Assembly: GCA_017483235.1 (NCBI GenBank)
Contig: JAFULE010000020.1
Span: 1-7,691 of the forward strand
DNA: 7,691 nucleotides
Reading direction: 5' to 3'
DNA from: Faecalibacterium sp.
GTDB taxonomy: Bacteria > Bacillota > Clostridia > Oscillospirales > Ruminococcaceae
The notes beneath the pieces were generated by a model. It made no database searches and was not told the DNA's origin. It saw only the letters and a program-made list of their open reading frames with translations. The position numbers and the translations under genes are program-made. Positions 1 to 5,967 of the stretch are shown here, one piece after another (the first letter of the stretch is position 1; the number at the start of each line of letters is the position of its first letter).

Positions 1-777
1 AGCCAGATCGGCAAAAAGGAAAGCATTGCCGACACCGCCCGGGTGCTGGGCCGGATGTACGATGGCATCGAGTACCGCGGTTATGGGCAGGAGATTGTGG
101 AAGAGCTGGCTGCCCACGCCGGGGTGCCGGTGTGGAACGGTCTGACCAACGAGTTCCATCCCACCCAGATTCTGGCGGATTTTCTCACCATTCACGAGAA
201 GTTCGGCCATTTAAAGGGTATCAAGCTGGTATACTGCGGCGACGCGCGGTATAACATGGGCAACAGCCTGATGGTGGGCTGCGCCAAGATGGGCATGCAT
301 TTTGTGGCCGCCGCGCCGCTGGAGTATCAGCCCGACCCGGCGCTGGTGGATATCTGCCAGACCATTGCCATGCAGACCGGCGGCAGTATCACCCTTGAAA
401 CCGATCCCATGGCGGCGGTACAGGATGCCGATGTGGTGTACACCGACGTGTGGGTGTCGATGGGCGAGCCGGTGGAAGTGTGGGCAGAGCGCATCGCTGC
501 GCTGGGGGCCTATCAGGTCAACAGCGCCCTGATGGCCGCAGCCAAGCCCACCGCAGTGTTTATGCATTGCCTGCCCGCCTTCCACGATCACAAGACGGTG
601 ATCGGCAAAGAGATGGGCGAGCGGTTCGGCCGCGATGCCATGGAGGTGACCGACGAGGTGTTCGAAGGGCCCCAGAGCATCGTGTTCGATGAGGCTGAAA
701 ACCGGATGCACACCATCAAGGCGGTCATTGCCGCAACCCTCGGCTACGAAGAGGACGAAGGCGGCATCTGGTTTTAA
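1..777 (+). CDS. argF: Ornithine carbamoyltransferase, C-terminal 258 residues (5' truncated by window edge)
   Basis: The enzyme transfers the carbamoyl group of carbamoyl phosphate to ornithine, giving citrulline (arginine synthesis), or runs in reverse in the arginine deiminase pathway; it is cytoplasmic. The frame is open from base 1, so the start and the N-terminal carbamoyl-phosphate loop (STRTR motif) lie outside the window. Visible are GKKESIADTARVLGRMYDG near residues 4-22, FHPTQ at about 52-56, GDARYNMGNSLMV at about 80-92, DVWVSMGE at about 149-156, the ornithine-binding HCLPAFHD at 189-196 and a C-terminal ENRMHTIKAV stretch. All are classical for the family, whose members are about 310-340 residues long, so roughly 75 residues are missing. 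The stop is TAA at 775-777. One oddity is Tyr instead of the usual first Asn in GDARNNMGN. Anabolic ArgF and catabolic ArcB cannot be separated without the upstream genes; the symbol is given for the family. Transcription probably ends in the repeat-borne hairpin downstream. Confidence 0.95.
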   Translation, partial: SQIGKKESIADTARVLGRMYDGIEYRGYGQEIVEELAAHAGVPVWNGLTNEFHPTQILADFLTIHEKFGHLKGIKLVYCGDARYNMGNSLMVGCAKMGMHFVAAAPLEYQPDPALVDICQTIAMQTGGSITLETDPMAAVQDADVVYTDVWVSMGEPVEVWAERIAALGAYQVNSALMAAAKPTAVFMHCLPAFHDHKTVIGKEMGERFGRDAMEVTDEVFEGPQSIVFDEAENRMHTIKAVIAATLGYEEDEGGIWF

Positions 778-782
778 GGCAG

Positions 783-975
783 GCGGGGGGCTGTTCTTTT
801 TCTGAAGAAAAAGAACCAAAAAGACGTTTCAGGCGCGGGGTCATTTCTGCAAGGCAGAAACAGAGTGTCCGCGAATGATGGCAAAGAAAAGGCGGCGCAA
901 AGCAATTTGCGCCGCTGTTTTTTTATCTCGATTACCGGGCTTGTCCTTCTGCCCAAAGCCGCTATCGGCGGGCAG
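783..975 (+). repeat. Structured intergenic repeat, copy 1 (forward orientation)
   Basis: This segment recurs in reverse complement at 6026-6219. From the first hairpin to the ATCTCGATTA block (about 792-935) I count only three substitutions; the last ~40 bases diverge more but end on the same GGCGGGCAG. It begins six bases after the ornithine carbamoyltransferase stop. Reading along +, four hairpins can be drawn: H1 at 793-816 (11-bp arms GTTCTTTTTCT/AGAAAAAGAAC, loop GA); H2 at 844-860 (TTTCTGC/GCAGAAA, loop AAG); H3 at 892-915 (terminator stem); H4 at about 949-975 (CTGCCC...GGGCAG enclosing GCCG/CGGC). No transposase and no terminal inverted repeats are seen, so it is not a recognisable insertion sequence. 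It is probably an interspersed terminator-bearing repeat, or a miniature element of unknown mobility. Confidence 0.9.
883..924. terminator. Rho-independent terminator inside repeat copy 1, probably bidirectional
   Basis: A perfect 10-bp stem GCGGCGCAAA/TTTGCGCCGC (892-901 and 906-915) encloses a GCAA loop of the stable GNRA class. It is followed on + by TG and seven T (918-924). On the minus strand the same stem is followed by CTTTTCTTT (complement of 883-891). It therefore can end both the ornithine carbamoyltransferase transcript from the left and the NUDIX transcript from the right; these two genes converge here. The + direction has the better uninterrupted U-tract. Confidence 0.88.
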
Positions 976-1015
976 CGGGATGTGTAAATGCTGTAGATGT
1001 TCGATAAAGTGGAAT

Positions 1016-1471
1016 TCATTTGTTTAGTTCGATCCATTTGTTCAGTGGTCCACGAATCGGTTTTGAAAGATTTTCCGGAATTTCATCGATTCGAAAGAAC
1101 TTTAGAGCAGCAACTTCTCCGTCTTGGCACGTCAGTGTTCCGGTATACTGCTTACACACATATACAATATCAATGTTTGATACTTCGTCCCCGTTGGGAT
1201 AAATATAGTGTGTATCTTTTCCAGAAAAAACTCCAAACAATTCCAGACTTTCCGCTGTTAAGCCGGTTTCTTCAAACAATTCTCTCTTGGCGGCTTCCTC
1301 TACAACTTCGTCTGGCTCAACAGAACCTCCTGCATATCCCCAGCAATGATTATCGCTACGCAGCTGCAGTAAAATCCGATTCTCGGGGTCAACAACAATT
1401 ACACTGGCACCAACTTGCAGTAAAGGCCGATGGCCTACAATGGTTCTCAACTCCATAATATATTCAGACAT
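1016..1471 (-). CDS. NUDIX hydrolase (MutT-like), 151 aa
   Basis: NUDIX enzymes hydrolyse nucleoside diphosphates linked to another moiety, using Mg2+ bound by the Nudix box. A complete box GX5EX7REUXEEXGU lies at residues 49-71 (G49, E55, R63, E64, E67, E68, G70, L71), preceded by a beta-strand region and CWGYAGG. The domain fills the whole protein, with no extra domain. The start at 1471 is an ATG with AAGGGGG a few bases upstream; longer reading in this frame would run into the methyltransferase gene. It starts 28 bases after the methyltransferase stop on the same strand, with no room for an ordinary promoter, so the two are probably co-transcribed. The stop is TGA at 1018-1016. Base composition is odd: the line 1141-1200 has 24 of 60 G+C, against 44 of 60 in 3241-3300 inside the amylase, suggesting recent acquisition. 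The substrate (8-oxo-dGTP, ADP-ribose or other) cannot be told from the sequence. Confidence 0.92.
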   Translation of the reverse strand: MSEYIMELRTIVGHRPLLQVGASVIVVDPENRILLQLRSDNHCWGYAGGSVEPDEVVEEAAKRELFEETGLTAESLELFGVFSGKDTHYIYPNGDEVSNIDIVYVCKQYTGTLTCQDGEVAALKFFRIDEIPENLSKPIRGPLNKWIELNK

Positions 1472-1499
1472 CTGCGGTTCCCCCTTGTTGAAAGTGCGT

Positions 1500-2156
1500 T
1501 TATCGTTTCGCCTGTCTCTGTTGCGTAGCCGCTTTCCCCTGCGGCACAAACTGCCACACCGAATAGTGGGCGTCGTCGGCGCCGGGGCGGGCGAACTGCT
1601 CTTTGGCCAGCCGCTGCCAGCCGGGGCGGTCGGCAAGGTATTCGGCGTAATAATCGAACAGATAAGCCATGCGGATGGGGTGCCGCATGGTTTTTTCCAG
1701 CTTGGCCACAAATTTCGAGAAAATTTTGCCGTTGAAGGGGTTGAACAGGTAAAACACGGTGGTCTGCGCCAACAGCTCGTCGGCGTCCAGAATGTTGCCG
1801 CAGTGCACCGCAATATCGGTGCCCTGCACCCGGCGGCGGGCCGTTTCGGCCACCTCGGGGTCCAGCTCAATGCCGGCCAGCCGTGCCTTGCAGCCCTGCA
1901 GATGCAGATAGGTCAGCACCCGGCCCTCGCCGCAGCCCACGTCCAGCAGGGTGTCCTGTTCGGTCAGGGGCAGGTGGTGGGTAAAAATATGGTCAAGGCA
2001 GCGGTAATCGCTGCTTTGCACCGCTTCGGCGCCCAGCGCGGCAAACCGGCTGGGCTTGCGCTGCTCGACGCTGATGCCGCCCATGCGGCAGTCGTCCTGC
2101 TGGGTGCGCAGCAGATGCTGCTGCAAAAGCTGTTGTTCGTGGCTGATCTCCGGCAT
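1500..2156 (-). CDS. Class I SAM-dependent methyltransferase, 218 aa
   Basis: This is a probable cytoplasmic methyltransferase with a Rossmann-like SAM-binding fold. Motif I is LLDVGCGEGRVL at about 70-81, the acidic residue for the SAM ribose is in GIELDPE at 95-101 (E97), and a motif IV-like FYLFNPFNG spans about 135-143. The first ~60 residues (Gln/Leu-rich, then RFAALGAEAVQSSDYRCLDHIF) probably form a helical cap. The NPF motif resembles the NPPF/NPPY loop of some N-methyltransferases, but the substrate is not recognisable. The ATG at 2156 is supported by AAAGGAG 8 bases upstream on the minus strand and by a near-consensus promoter further upstream. It is the first gene of a likely two-gene operon with the NUDIX hydrolase and is divergent from the amylase gene. 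The C-terminus is basic and Gln-rich and may be disordered. The stop is TAA. Confidence 0.88.
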   Translation of the reverse strand: MPEISHEQQLLQQHLLRTQQDDCRMGGISVEQRKPSRFAALGAEAVQSSDYRCLDHIFTHHLPLTEQDTLLDVGCGEGRVLTYLHLQGCKARLAGIELDPEVAETARRRVQGTDIAVHCGNILDADELLAQTTVFYLFNPFNGKIFSKFVAKLEKTMRHPIRMAYLFDYYAEYLADRPGWQRLAKEQFARPGADDAHYSVWQFVPQGKAATQQRQAKR

Positions 2157-2185
2157 GGCAGTGGCTCCTTTGCTTGTCTGATTCG

Positions 2186-2214
2186 ATTATAGCCTGCCGC
2201 CGCCCCCAAGGCAA
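2186..2214 (-). promoter_or_regulatory. Sigma-70-type promoter for the methyltransferase-NUDIX operon
   Basis: On the minus strand there is a perfect TATAAT (complement of 2186-2191), 17 bases downstream of TTGCCT (complement of 2209-2214; four of six match TTGACA). The start codon lies about 30 bases downstream of the -10 box, leaving a short leader with the AAAGGAG site. The -35 box overlaps a LacI-like palindrome. Confidence 0.72.
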
Positions 2215-2223
2215 CCGTTTGCC
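2210..2223. promoter_or_regulatory. LacI/MalR/CcpA-type operator candidate
   Basis: GGCAACCGTTTGCC is a 14-bp palindrome centred on CG, with six of seven pairs matched (mismatch C2215/T2218). A central CpG with AA..TT flanks is typical of LacI-family operators, and it is close to the GCAAACGTTTGC core I recall for MalR-type maltose regulators. It also keeps the inner positions of the CcpA cre consensus but not its outer T and A. It overlaps the -35 of the methyltransferase promoter and lies about 44 bp upstream of the amylase -10 box, so either gene or both could be controlled. No LacI-family gene is in the window. Confidence 0.45.
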
Positions 2224-2243
2224 CCTTTTTTGGCCGGTTTTCG

Positions 2244-2272
2244 TTCCGTTTTACGGTGGGTTCTGGTATACT
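2244..2272 (+). promoter_or_regulatory. Extended -10 promoter for the amylase gene
   Basis: TGGTATACT (2264-2272) is an extended -10 element: TG, one base, then TATACT with five of six consensus bases. The hexamer 17 bases upstream, TTCCGT (2244-2249), is a poor -35, which fits an extended -10 promoter or one needing activation. The start codon is 38 bases downstream, preceded by AAGGAG (2297-2302) with 8-base spacing. Confidence 0.6.
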
Positions 2273-2310
2273 GAGGGGGTACGAAACGCCATCAGCAAGG
2301 AGCTTTCTGT

Positions 2311-4026
2311 ATGAATTATTCCGCCATCTACCACGAAGCCACCAGCCGCTACTGCTACGCCGCGGCCCCGGGGCGCTTTGTGTTCCGCCTGCAGGTGGGC
2401 CGGGGCGATCTGCGCCGGGTCACCCTGTACAGTCAGGATAAATACATCTCGCAGCACCGCCGCGTCACCCCCGACCAGACCCCCATGCACCGGGTGGCGT
2501 CCAGCCGGTTCCACGATTATTACGAGGCCGAGCTGTGCTTTAACGTGGTCTGCCTGCGCTATTATTTCAAGCTGGAAGACTGGGACGGCACGGTCAGCTA
2601 CTACGCCAACAGCGAGTTTATGGACAGCCCGCCCACCGACATCGACCGGATGTTCGACTGCCCCCAGACCCTGCGGGAGGAAGAATGCTTTACCACCCCG
2701 GCATGGGCCCACAATGCGGTGGTGTACCAGATTTTTCCCAACCGGTTTGCCGCCTCAAAGCCGGTGGCCGACAGTGTGTGGTACAAGGCCCCCATCGGCC
2801 CCATGGCCGATTTGAAGGGCGATTTGCGGGGCATCATCGAAAAGCTGGACTACCTTGCCGGGCTGGGGGTGCAGGTGCTGTACATGACCCCTATCTTCCG
2901 TTCCAACTCCCGCCACAAATACGACACGGTGGATTATTATACCATCGACCCCAGCTTTGGCACCGAAGCTGACCTGATCGAGCTGGTGCAAAAGGCCCAC
3001 GCCCGCGGCCTGCGGGTGGTGCTGGACGGGGTGTTCAACCACACCTCGCCCGACTTTTTCGCCTTTGCCGATTTGAAACAAAAGGGCGAAGCCAGCCCGT
3101 ATAAGGACTGGTATTACTGTGACAGCCTGCCCCCCAAGGCCCCGCTGGGCAAGGCCAACTACAAATGCTTTGGCTACTATTTCGGCATGCCCAAGCTCAA
3201 CCAGCAAAACCCTGCCGTGGCCCGTTATTTTACCGAGGTGGCCCTGTACTGGCTGCGCACCGCCCACATCGACGGCTGGCGGCTGGACGTGGCCGACGAG
3301 ATCGGCCACAGCTTCTGGAAGCAGTTCCGCACCGCCATCAAGGCCGAGTTCCCCGACGCGCTGATCGTGGGCGAGGTGTGGCACCACAGCCCCGACTTTT
3401 TGCAGGGTGACGAGTGGGACAGTGCCATGAACTATCCCTTCTGCAACGCGGTGCTGGATCTGGTGGCTTACGGCACCATCGGCCCCAAGCGGTTTCTGGA
3501 AAATCTGGGCTTTTTGCAGGGCACCCTGCACAAGCAGGTGTATCCGGTGCTTTGGAACCTGATCGGCAGCCACGACACCCCCCGGCTGCTGCACCGCTGC
3601 GGTGAAAATCTGCACAAGCAGCGGCTGGCGGCGGCGCTGCAGCTGCTGCTGCCCGGCATGCCGATGATCTATTACGGTGACGAAGTGGGCATGACCGGCG
3701 CCCACGACCCCGACTGCCGCCGCGGCATGCTGTGGGACGAACGCCGGCAGAACACCGAAACGCTGGCGTGGTACAAAACCCTGCTGGCGGTGCGCAGGGC
3801 AAACCCGGCCCTGACCGAAGGGGCGCTGATCACCGAGGTGGCCGACGACGAAAAGGGCCTGATCTGGCTGACCCGCGCCCACGGCGGCAAAACCCTGACC
3901 ACCCTGTTCCACACAAAGGGTGGGCAGCTGGCCCTGCCTCAACACGCCGGTAAACAAAACCTGCTGACCGGCAAGCCCTTTGCCGGCACCCTTGGCCCCT
4001 GGCAGACGGCGGTACTGGTGGAGTAA
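2311..4026 (+). CDS. GH13 neopullulanase / cyclomaltodextrinase / maltogenic amylase (GH13_20-like), 571 aa
   Basis: This glycoside hydrolase cleaves alpha-1,4 (and often alpha-1,6 or cyclic) glucan links in maltodextrins. With no signal peptide it should act in the cytoplasm on imported oligosaccharides. Residues 1 to about 120 look like the N-terminal CBM34-type beta domain that distinguishes this group. The (beta/alpha)8 barrel starts at AVVYQIFPNRF (about 136-146). Conserved regions are all present: I DGVFNH 239-244; V MPKLN 293-297, diagnostic for the neopullulanase subgroup; II GWRLDVADE 322-330 with nucleophile D326; III GEVWH 354-358 with acid/base E355; IV GSHDT 419-423 with D422. 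A short C-terminal beta domain follows from about 500. The family is usually about 580-590 residues, so the protein is full length. The ATG has AAGGAG 8 bases upstream. A LacI-like palindrome upstream suggests sugar-responsive control. The exact substrate preference cannot be read from sequence. Confidence 0.95.
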   Translation: MNYSAIYHEATSRYCYAAAPGRFVFRLQVGRGDLRRVTLYSQDKYISQHRRVTPDQTPMHRVASSRFHDYYEAELCFNVVCLRYYFKLEDWDGTVSYYANSEFMDSPPTDIDRMFDCPQTLREEECFTTPAWAHNAVVYQIFPNRFAASKPVADSVWYKAPIGPMADLKGDLRGIIEKLDYLAGLGVQVLYMTPIFRSNSRHKYDTVDYYTIDPSFGTEADLIELVQKAHARGLRVVLDGVFNHTSPDFFAFADLKQKGEASPYKDWYYCDSLPPKAPLGKANYKCFGYYFGMPKLNQQNPAVARYFTEVALYWLRTAHIDGWRLDVADEIGHSFWKQFRTAIKAEFPDALIVGEVWHHSPDFLQGDEWDSAMNYPFCNAVLDLVAYGTIGPKRFLENLGFLQGTLHKQVYPVLWNLIGSHDTPRLLHRCGENLHKQRLAAALQLLLPGMPMIYYGDEVGMTGAHDPDCRRGMLWDERRQNTETLAWYKTLLAVRRANPALTEGALITEVADDEKGLIWLTRAHGGKTLTTLFHTKGGQLALPQHAGKQNLLTGKPFAGTLGPWQTAVLVE

Positions 4027-4056
4027 TTGACATTGGAAAGCTAAACGCACCGTAAA
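4027..4056 (+). promoter_or_regulatory. Possible weak promoter before the MATE gene
   Basis: A perfect TTGACA begins on the base after the amylase stop (4027-4032), but no good -10 box sits at the right distance; the best with an 18-base spacer is CGTAAA (4051-4056, three of six). The 108-base gap to the MATE start holds no convincing terminator, so read-through from the amylase promoter is also possible. The MATE start has AGGAAG (4123-4128) six bases upstream. Confidence 0.25.
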
Positions 4057-4134
4057 TTTCGTGCTGTTTTATACAAAACGTCTGATGTTTTTGCTGCAAA
4101 GGCAAAACAAAAGAACACAAACAGGAAGCAAACC

Positions 4135-5496
4135 ATGAACAACACAGCAATCAACGACAAAGAATTTTACCGCCAGCTGCGCACGCTGGCCTTGCCCATT
4201 GCCCTGCAAACCTTTATGACTGCCGCCATCAGCGCGGGCGATTCGGCCATGCTGGGCTTTATCAATCAGGATTCGATTGCGGCGGTGTCGCTGGCCACCC
4301 GCATCAGCTTTGTGCTGCATCTGTTTACCGGGTCGTTTGCCGGCGGCGCGGGGGTCATCTGCGCCCAGTACTGGGGCAAAAAAGACCTGAAAACCATTCA
4401 GCAGGTGTTCTGTCTGGTGGTGCGGTACATGGTGGGCATTTCGGCGGTGTTTGGGCTGGCGTCCTTCTTCTGTCCGGAATTTCTGATGCAGTTGTTTACC
4501 GCTGACGCCGAAATGGTGCGCATCGGTGCGTCTTACCTGCGCATTGCGGCGCCCTCGTTTGTGTTTGCGGGGCTTTCGCAGTGCTATCTGGTGCTGATGC
4601 AAAGCATGGGCAAGGCGAAAAAGAGCGCCACCATTTCCAGCTCGATCGTGGTGCTGGATCTGGTTCTGAACGCGGTGTTCATCTTTGGCCTGCTGGGCAT
4701 GCCCCGCATGGGGGCCGACGGTGCGGCGCTGACCACCGTGCTGTCGAAAGGGCTGGAGCTGGCCATTGTGGTGGCCGACTCCTTCCGCAAAGACAGCCTG
4801 CGCCCCTCGTTCCGGCATATGCTGCGCATCAATGTGGCCATCGAAAAGGAATTCTGGAAATACAGCTTCCACATCATGCTGGATAACATGATCTGGGGCC
4901 TTGGCATCACCATGTACTCGGTCATCATCGGCCATCTGGGCAGCGACGCCACCGCCGCCAACTCGGTGGCGGGCATCGTCAAGGATCTGACCACCTGCAT
5001 CTGCCGCGGCATTGGCACCGGCGGCGGCATTATGGTTGGCAACCTGCTGGGCGCCGGCCAGCTGCAGCAGGCCAAGCGCTGGGGCGGCAAGCTGGCGCGA
5101 ATGTCGATTGTGTGCGGTGTGGTCAGCGGCGGCATCATTCTGCTGATCGGCCCGCCCATCTTCTCGCTGATGCAGCTGACGGCCACTGCCCGGGGCTATC
5201 TGAACGGCATGCTGGGCATTCTGGCGGTGTACATGTTCGGCAAATCCATCTGTGTTACGGTGGTCACCGGTATTTTCAACGCCGGCGGCGACACCAAATT
5301 TGACGCCTACAGCGTGGGCGTTACCATGTGGGGTATGATCATTCCGCTGGCGGCCCTTTCGGCCTTTGTGTGGCAGCTGCCGGTGTTGGTGGTGTATTTC
5401 ATCCTCAGCATGGACGAGGTGATCAAGCTGCCCTGGGTGTACCACCACTACAAAAAATACATCTGGGTCAAGGACATCACCCGGGATGACCTGTAA
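4135..5496 (+). CDS. MATE family efflux transporter, 453 aa
   Basis: This is a multidrug and toxic-compound extrusion protein: an integral inner-membrane cation/drug antiporter expected to have 12 membrane helices in two homologous halves. The first half (about residues 15-210) shows LALPIALQTFMTA, GDSAMLGFINQDSIAAVSLA and GAGVICAQYWGKKD. The second half (about 235-430) repeats the pattern with DNMIWGLGITMYSVIIGHLG and GGGIMVGNLLGAGQLQQAKR. The tail DEVIKLPWVYHHYKK is typical of clostridial MATE proteins. Length is normal (about 440-460). The ATG is preceded by AGGAAG. Substrate and coupling ion (Na+ or H+) cannot be assigned. It follows the amylase on the same strand and precedes a membrane-linked XRE regulator gene that has its own promoter, so a regulatory link is possible but not shown. 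A 459-codon open frame on the opposite strand covers almost the whole gene; it is a compositional shadow. Confidence 0.93.
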   Translation: MNNTAINDKEFYRQLRTLALPIALQTFMTAAISAGDSAMLGFINQDSIAAVSLATRISFVLHLFTGSFAGGAGVICAQYWGKKDLKTIQQVFCLVVRYMVGISAVFGLASFFCPEFLMQLFTADAEMVRIGASYLRIAAPSFVFAGLSQCYLVLMQSMGKAKKSATISSSIVVLDLVLNAVFIFGLLGMPRMGADGAALTTVLSKGLELAIVVADSFRKDSLRPSFRHMLRINVAIEKEFWKYSFHIMLDNMIWGLGITMYSVIIGHLGSDATAANSVAGIVKDLTTCICRGIGTGGGIMVGNLLGAGQLQQAKRWGGKLARMSIVCGVVSGGIILLIGPPIFSLMQLTATARGYLNGMLGILAVYMFGKSICVTVVTGIFNAGGDTKFDAYSVGVTMWGMIIPLAALSAFVWQLPVLVVYFILSMDEVIKLPWVYHHYKKYIWVKDITRDDL

Positions 5497-5506
5497 GCGG
5501 GAACGT

Positions 5507-5524
5507 GGGAAATTTCCCGGGAAA
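5507..5524. promoter_or_regulatory. Two overlapping 12-bp palindromes between the MATE and XRE genes
   Basis: GGGAAATTTCCC (5507-5518) and TTTCCCGGGAAA (5513-5524) are perfect palindromes sharing a six-base block, so the site reads GGGAAA-TTTCCC-GGGAAA. It starts 10 bases after the MATE stop and ends 22 bases upstream of the XRE gene's -35 box. No U-tract follows, so it is not a normal terminator. A binding site for a dimeric regulator, perhaps the adjacent XRE protein, is a reasonable guess. Confidence 0.4.
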
Positions 5525-5546
5525 CAAATAATTGCGCGATAGTTGG

Positions 5547-5575
5547 TGGACGCAACCGCCCCCTGCTGGTATACT
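5547..5575 (+). promoter_or_regulatory. Promoter of the membrane-XRE gene (extended -10)
   Basis: TGGTATACT (5567-5575) is an extended -10 with TATACT. Seventeen bases upstream is TGGACG (5547-5552; four of six to TTGACA). The start codon is 33 bases downstream of the -10. Because the promoter lies inside the longer TTG-initiated reading frame, it supports the shorter protein starting at 5609. Confidence 0.65.
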
Positions 5576-5594
5576 GCTGGCAGAAAACAACCAC

Positions 5595-5602
5595 AGGAGG
5601 TG
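5595..5602 (+). promoter_or_regulatory. Strong ribosome binding site deciding the XRE start
   Basis: AGGAGGTG is close to perfectly complementary to the 16S rRNA 3' end and sits six bases before ATG 5609. It rules against the TTG at 5543 as the start of this reading frame. Confidence 0.85.
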
Positions 5603-5608
5603 GAAGAA

Positions 5609-5959
5609 ATGGCGTTAGGTTATATGACATCCCTGCTGCTTGGCATAGGCCTTGCCGTGTACGGCACCCTGATCTATCTGGTGGTGCTGCTGGTCAGGGC
5701 GCTACGCAAGTACCTGCGCGAGGGTGGGCGCGCCCAGCCGCAGCAGGCCGAGCTGCAGCGCTCGCTGGGGCAGGCCATCAAGGCGCAGCGTACCCGCTGC
5801 AGCATGACCCAGGAATATGTGGCCGAACGGCTGGGGGTCAGCCGGCAGGCGGTAAGCAAGTGGGAAAACGGCACCAGCGACCCCAGCACCGCCAATCTGC
5901 TGGCGCTGGCAACCCTGTTTGGTATTTCGGTGGACGAATTGCTGCGCGGTGTGAATTAA
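5609..5959 (+). CDS. Membrane-anchored XRE-family helix-turn-helix regulator, 116 aa
   Basis: This is a small putative transcription regulator with two parts. Residues about 5-30 (MTSLLLGIGLAVYGTLIYLV and following) form one hydrophobic membrane helix, followed by a basic stretch RALRKYLREGGR that would face the cytoplasm. A linker (about 42-50) leads to an XRE/Cro-type HTH_3 domain at about 53-112, with SMTQEYVAERLGVSRQ and the recognition-helix stretch AVSKWENG. The classical end LFGISVDELL is intact. The membrane helix comes before the DNA-binding domain, whereas free XRE proteins begin directly with it. The gene has its own promoter and strong ribosome site and is followed by a strong hairpin. 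The upstream neighbour is a MATE transporter gene on the same strand. Target genes and signal are unknown; autoregulation through the nearby palindromes is a guess. The N-terminal hydrophobic part could also mediate assembly rather than anchoring. Confidence 0.87.
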   Translation: MALGYMTSLLLGIGLAVYGTLIYLVVLLVRALRKYLREGGRAQPQQAELQRSLGQAIKAQRTRCSMTQEYVAERLGVSRQAVSKWENGTSDPSTANLLALATLFGISVDELLRGVN

Positions 5960-5967
5960 AACAAACA

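Noticed and set aside
774..1037. 87-codon minus-strand open frame through repeat copy 1, with a matching frame in copy 2 (from 6096 on +)
   Set aside because: The shared peptide simply reflects the nucleotide repeat and crosses the terminator hairpin; there is no ribosome site, and one of the few core differences changes an amino acid.
1016..1870. NUDIX frame extended upstream to 284 codons
   Set aside because: The extension overlaps the methyltransferase gene in another frame and has low-complexity sequence; the ATG at 1471 has a good ribosome site and the domain starts there.
2755..4050. 431-codon minus-strand open frame opposite the amylase
   Set aside because: Same compositional artefact; the + strand frame contains all GH13 catalytic motifs.
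4040..4070. Hairpin GCAC...GTGC after the amylase stop as a terminator
   Set aside because: The stem is only four pairs with a long loop and a poor T-run; too weak to call.
4069..5448. 459-codon open frame on the minus strand covering nearly all of the MATE gene
   Set aside because: Its His/Gln/Arg-rich translation has no recognisable domain and is what the antisense of a gene with strong G/C third positions gives; the MATE frame has a ribosome site and full family motifs.
5543..5608. Longer N-terminus of the XRE protein from TTG 5543
   Set aside because: The -10 box lies inside this stretch and AGGAGGTG directly precedes ATG 5609.
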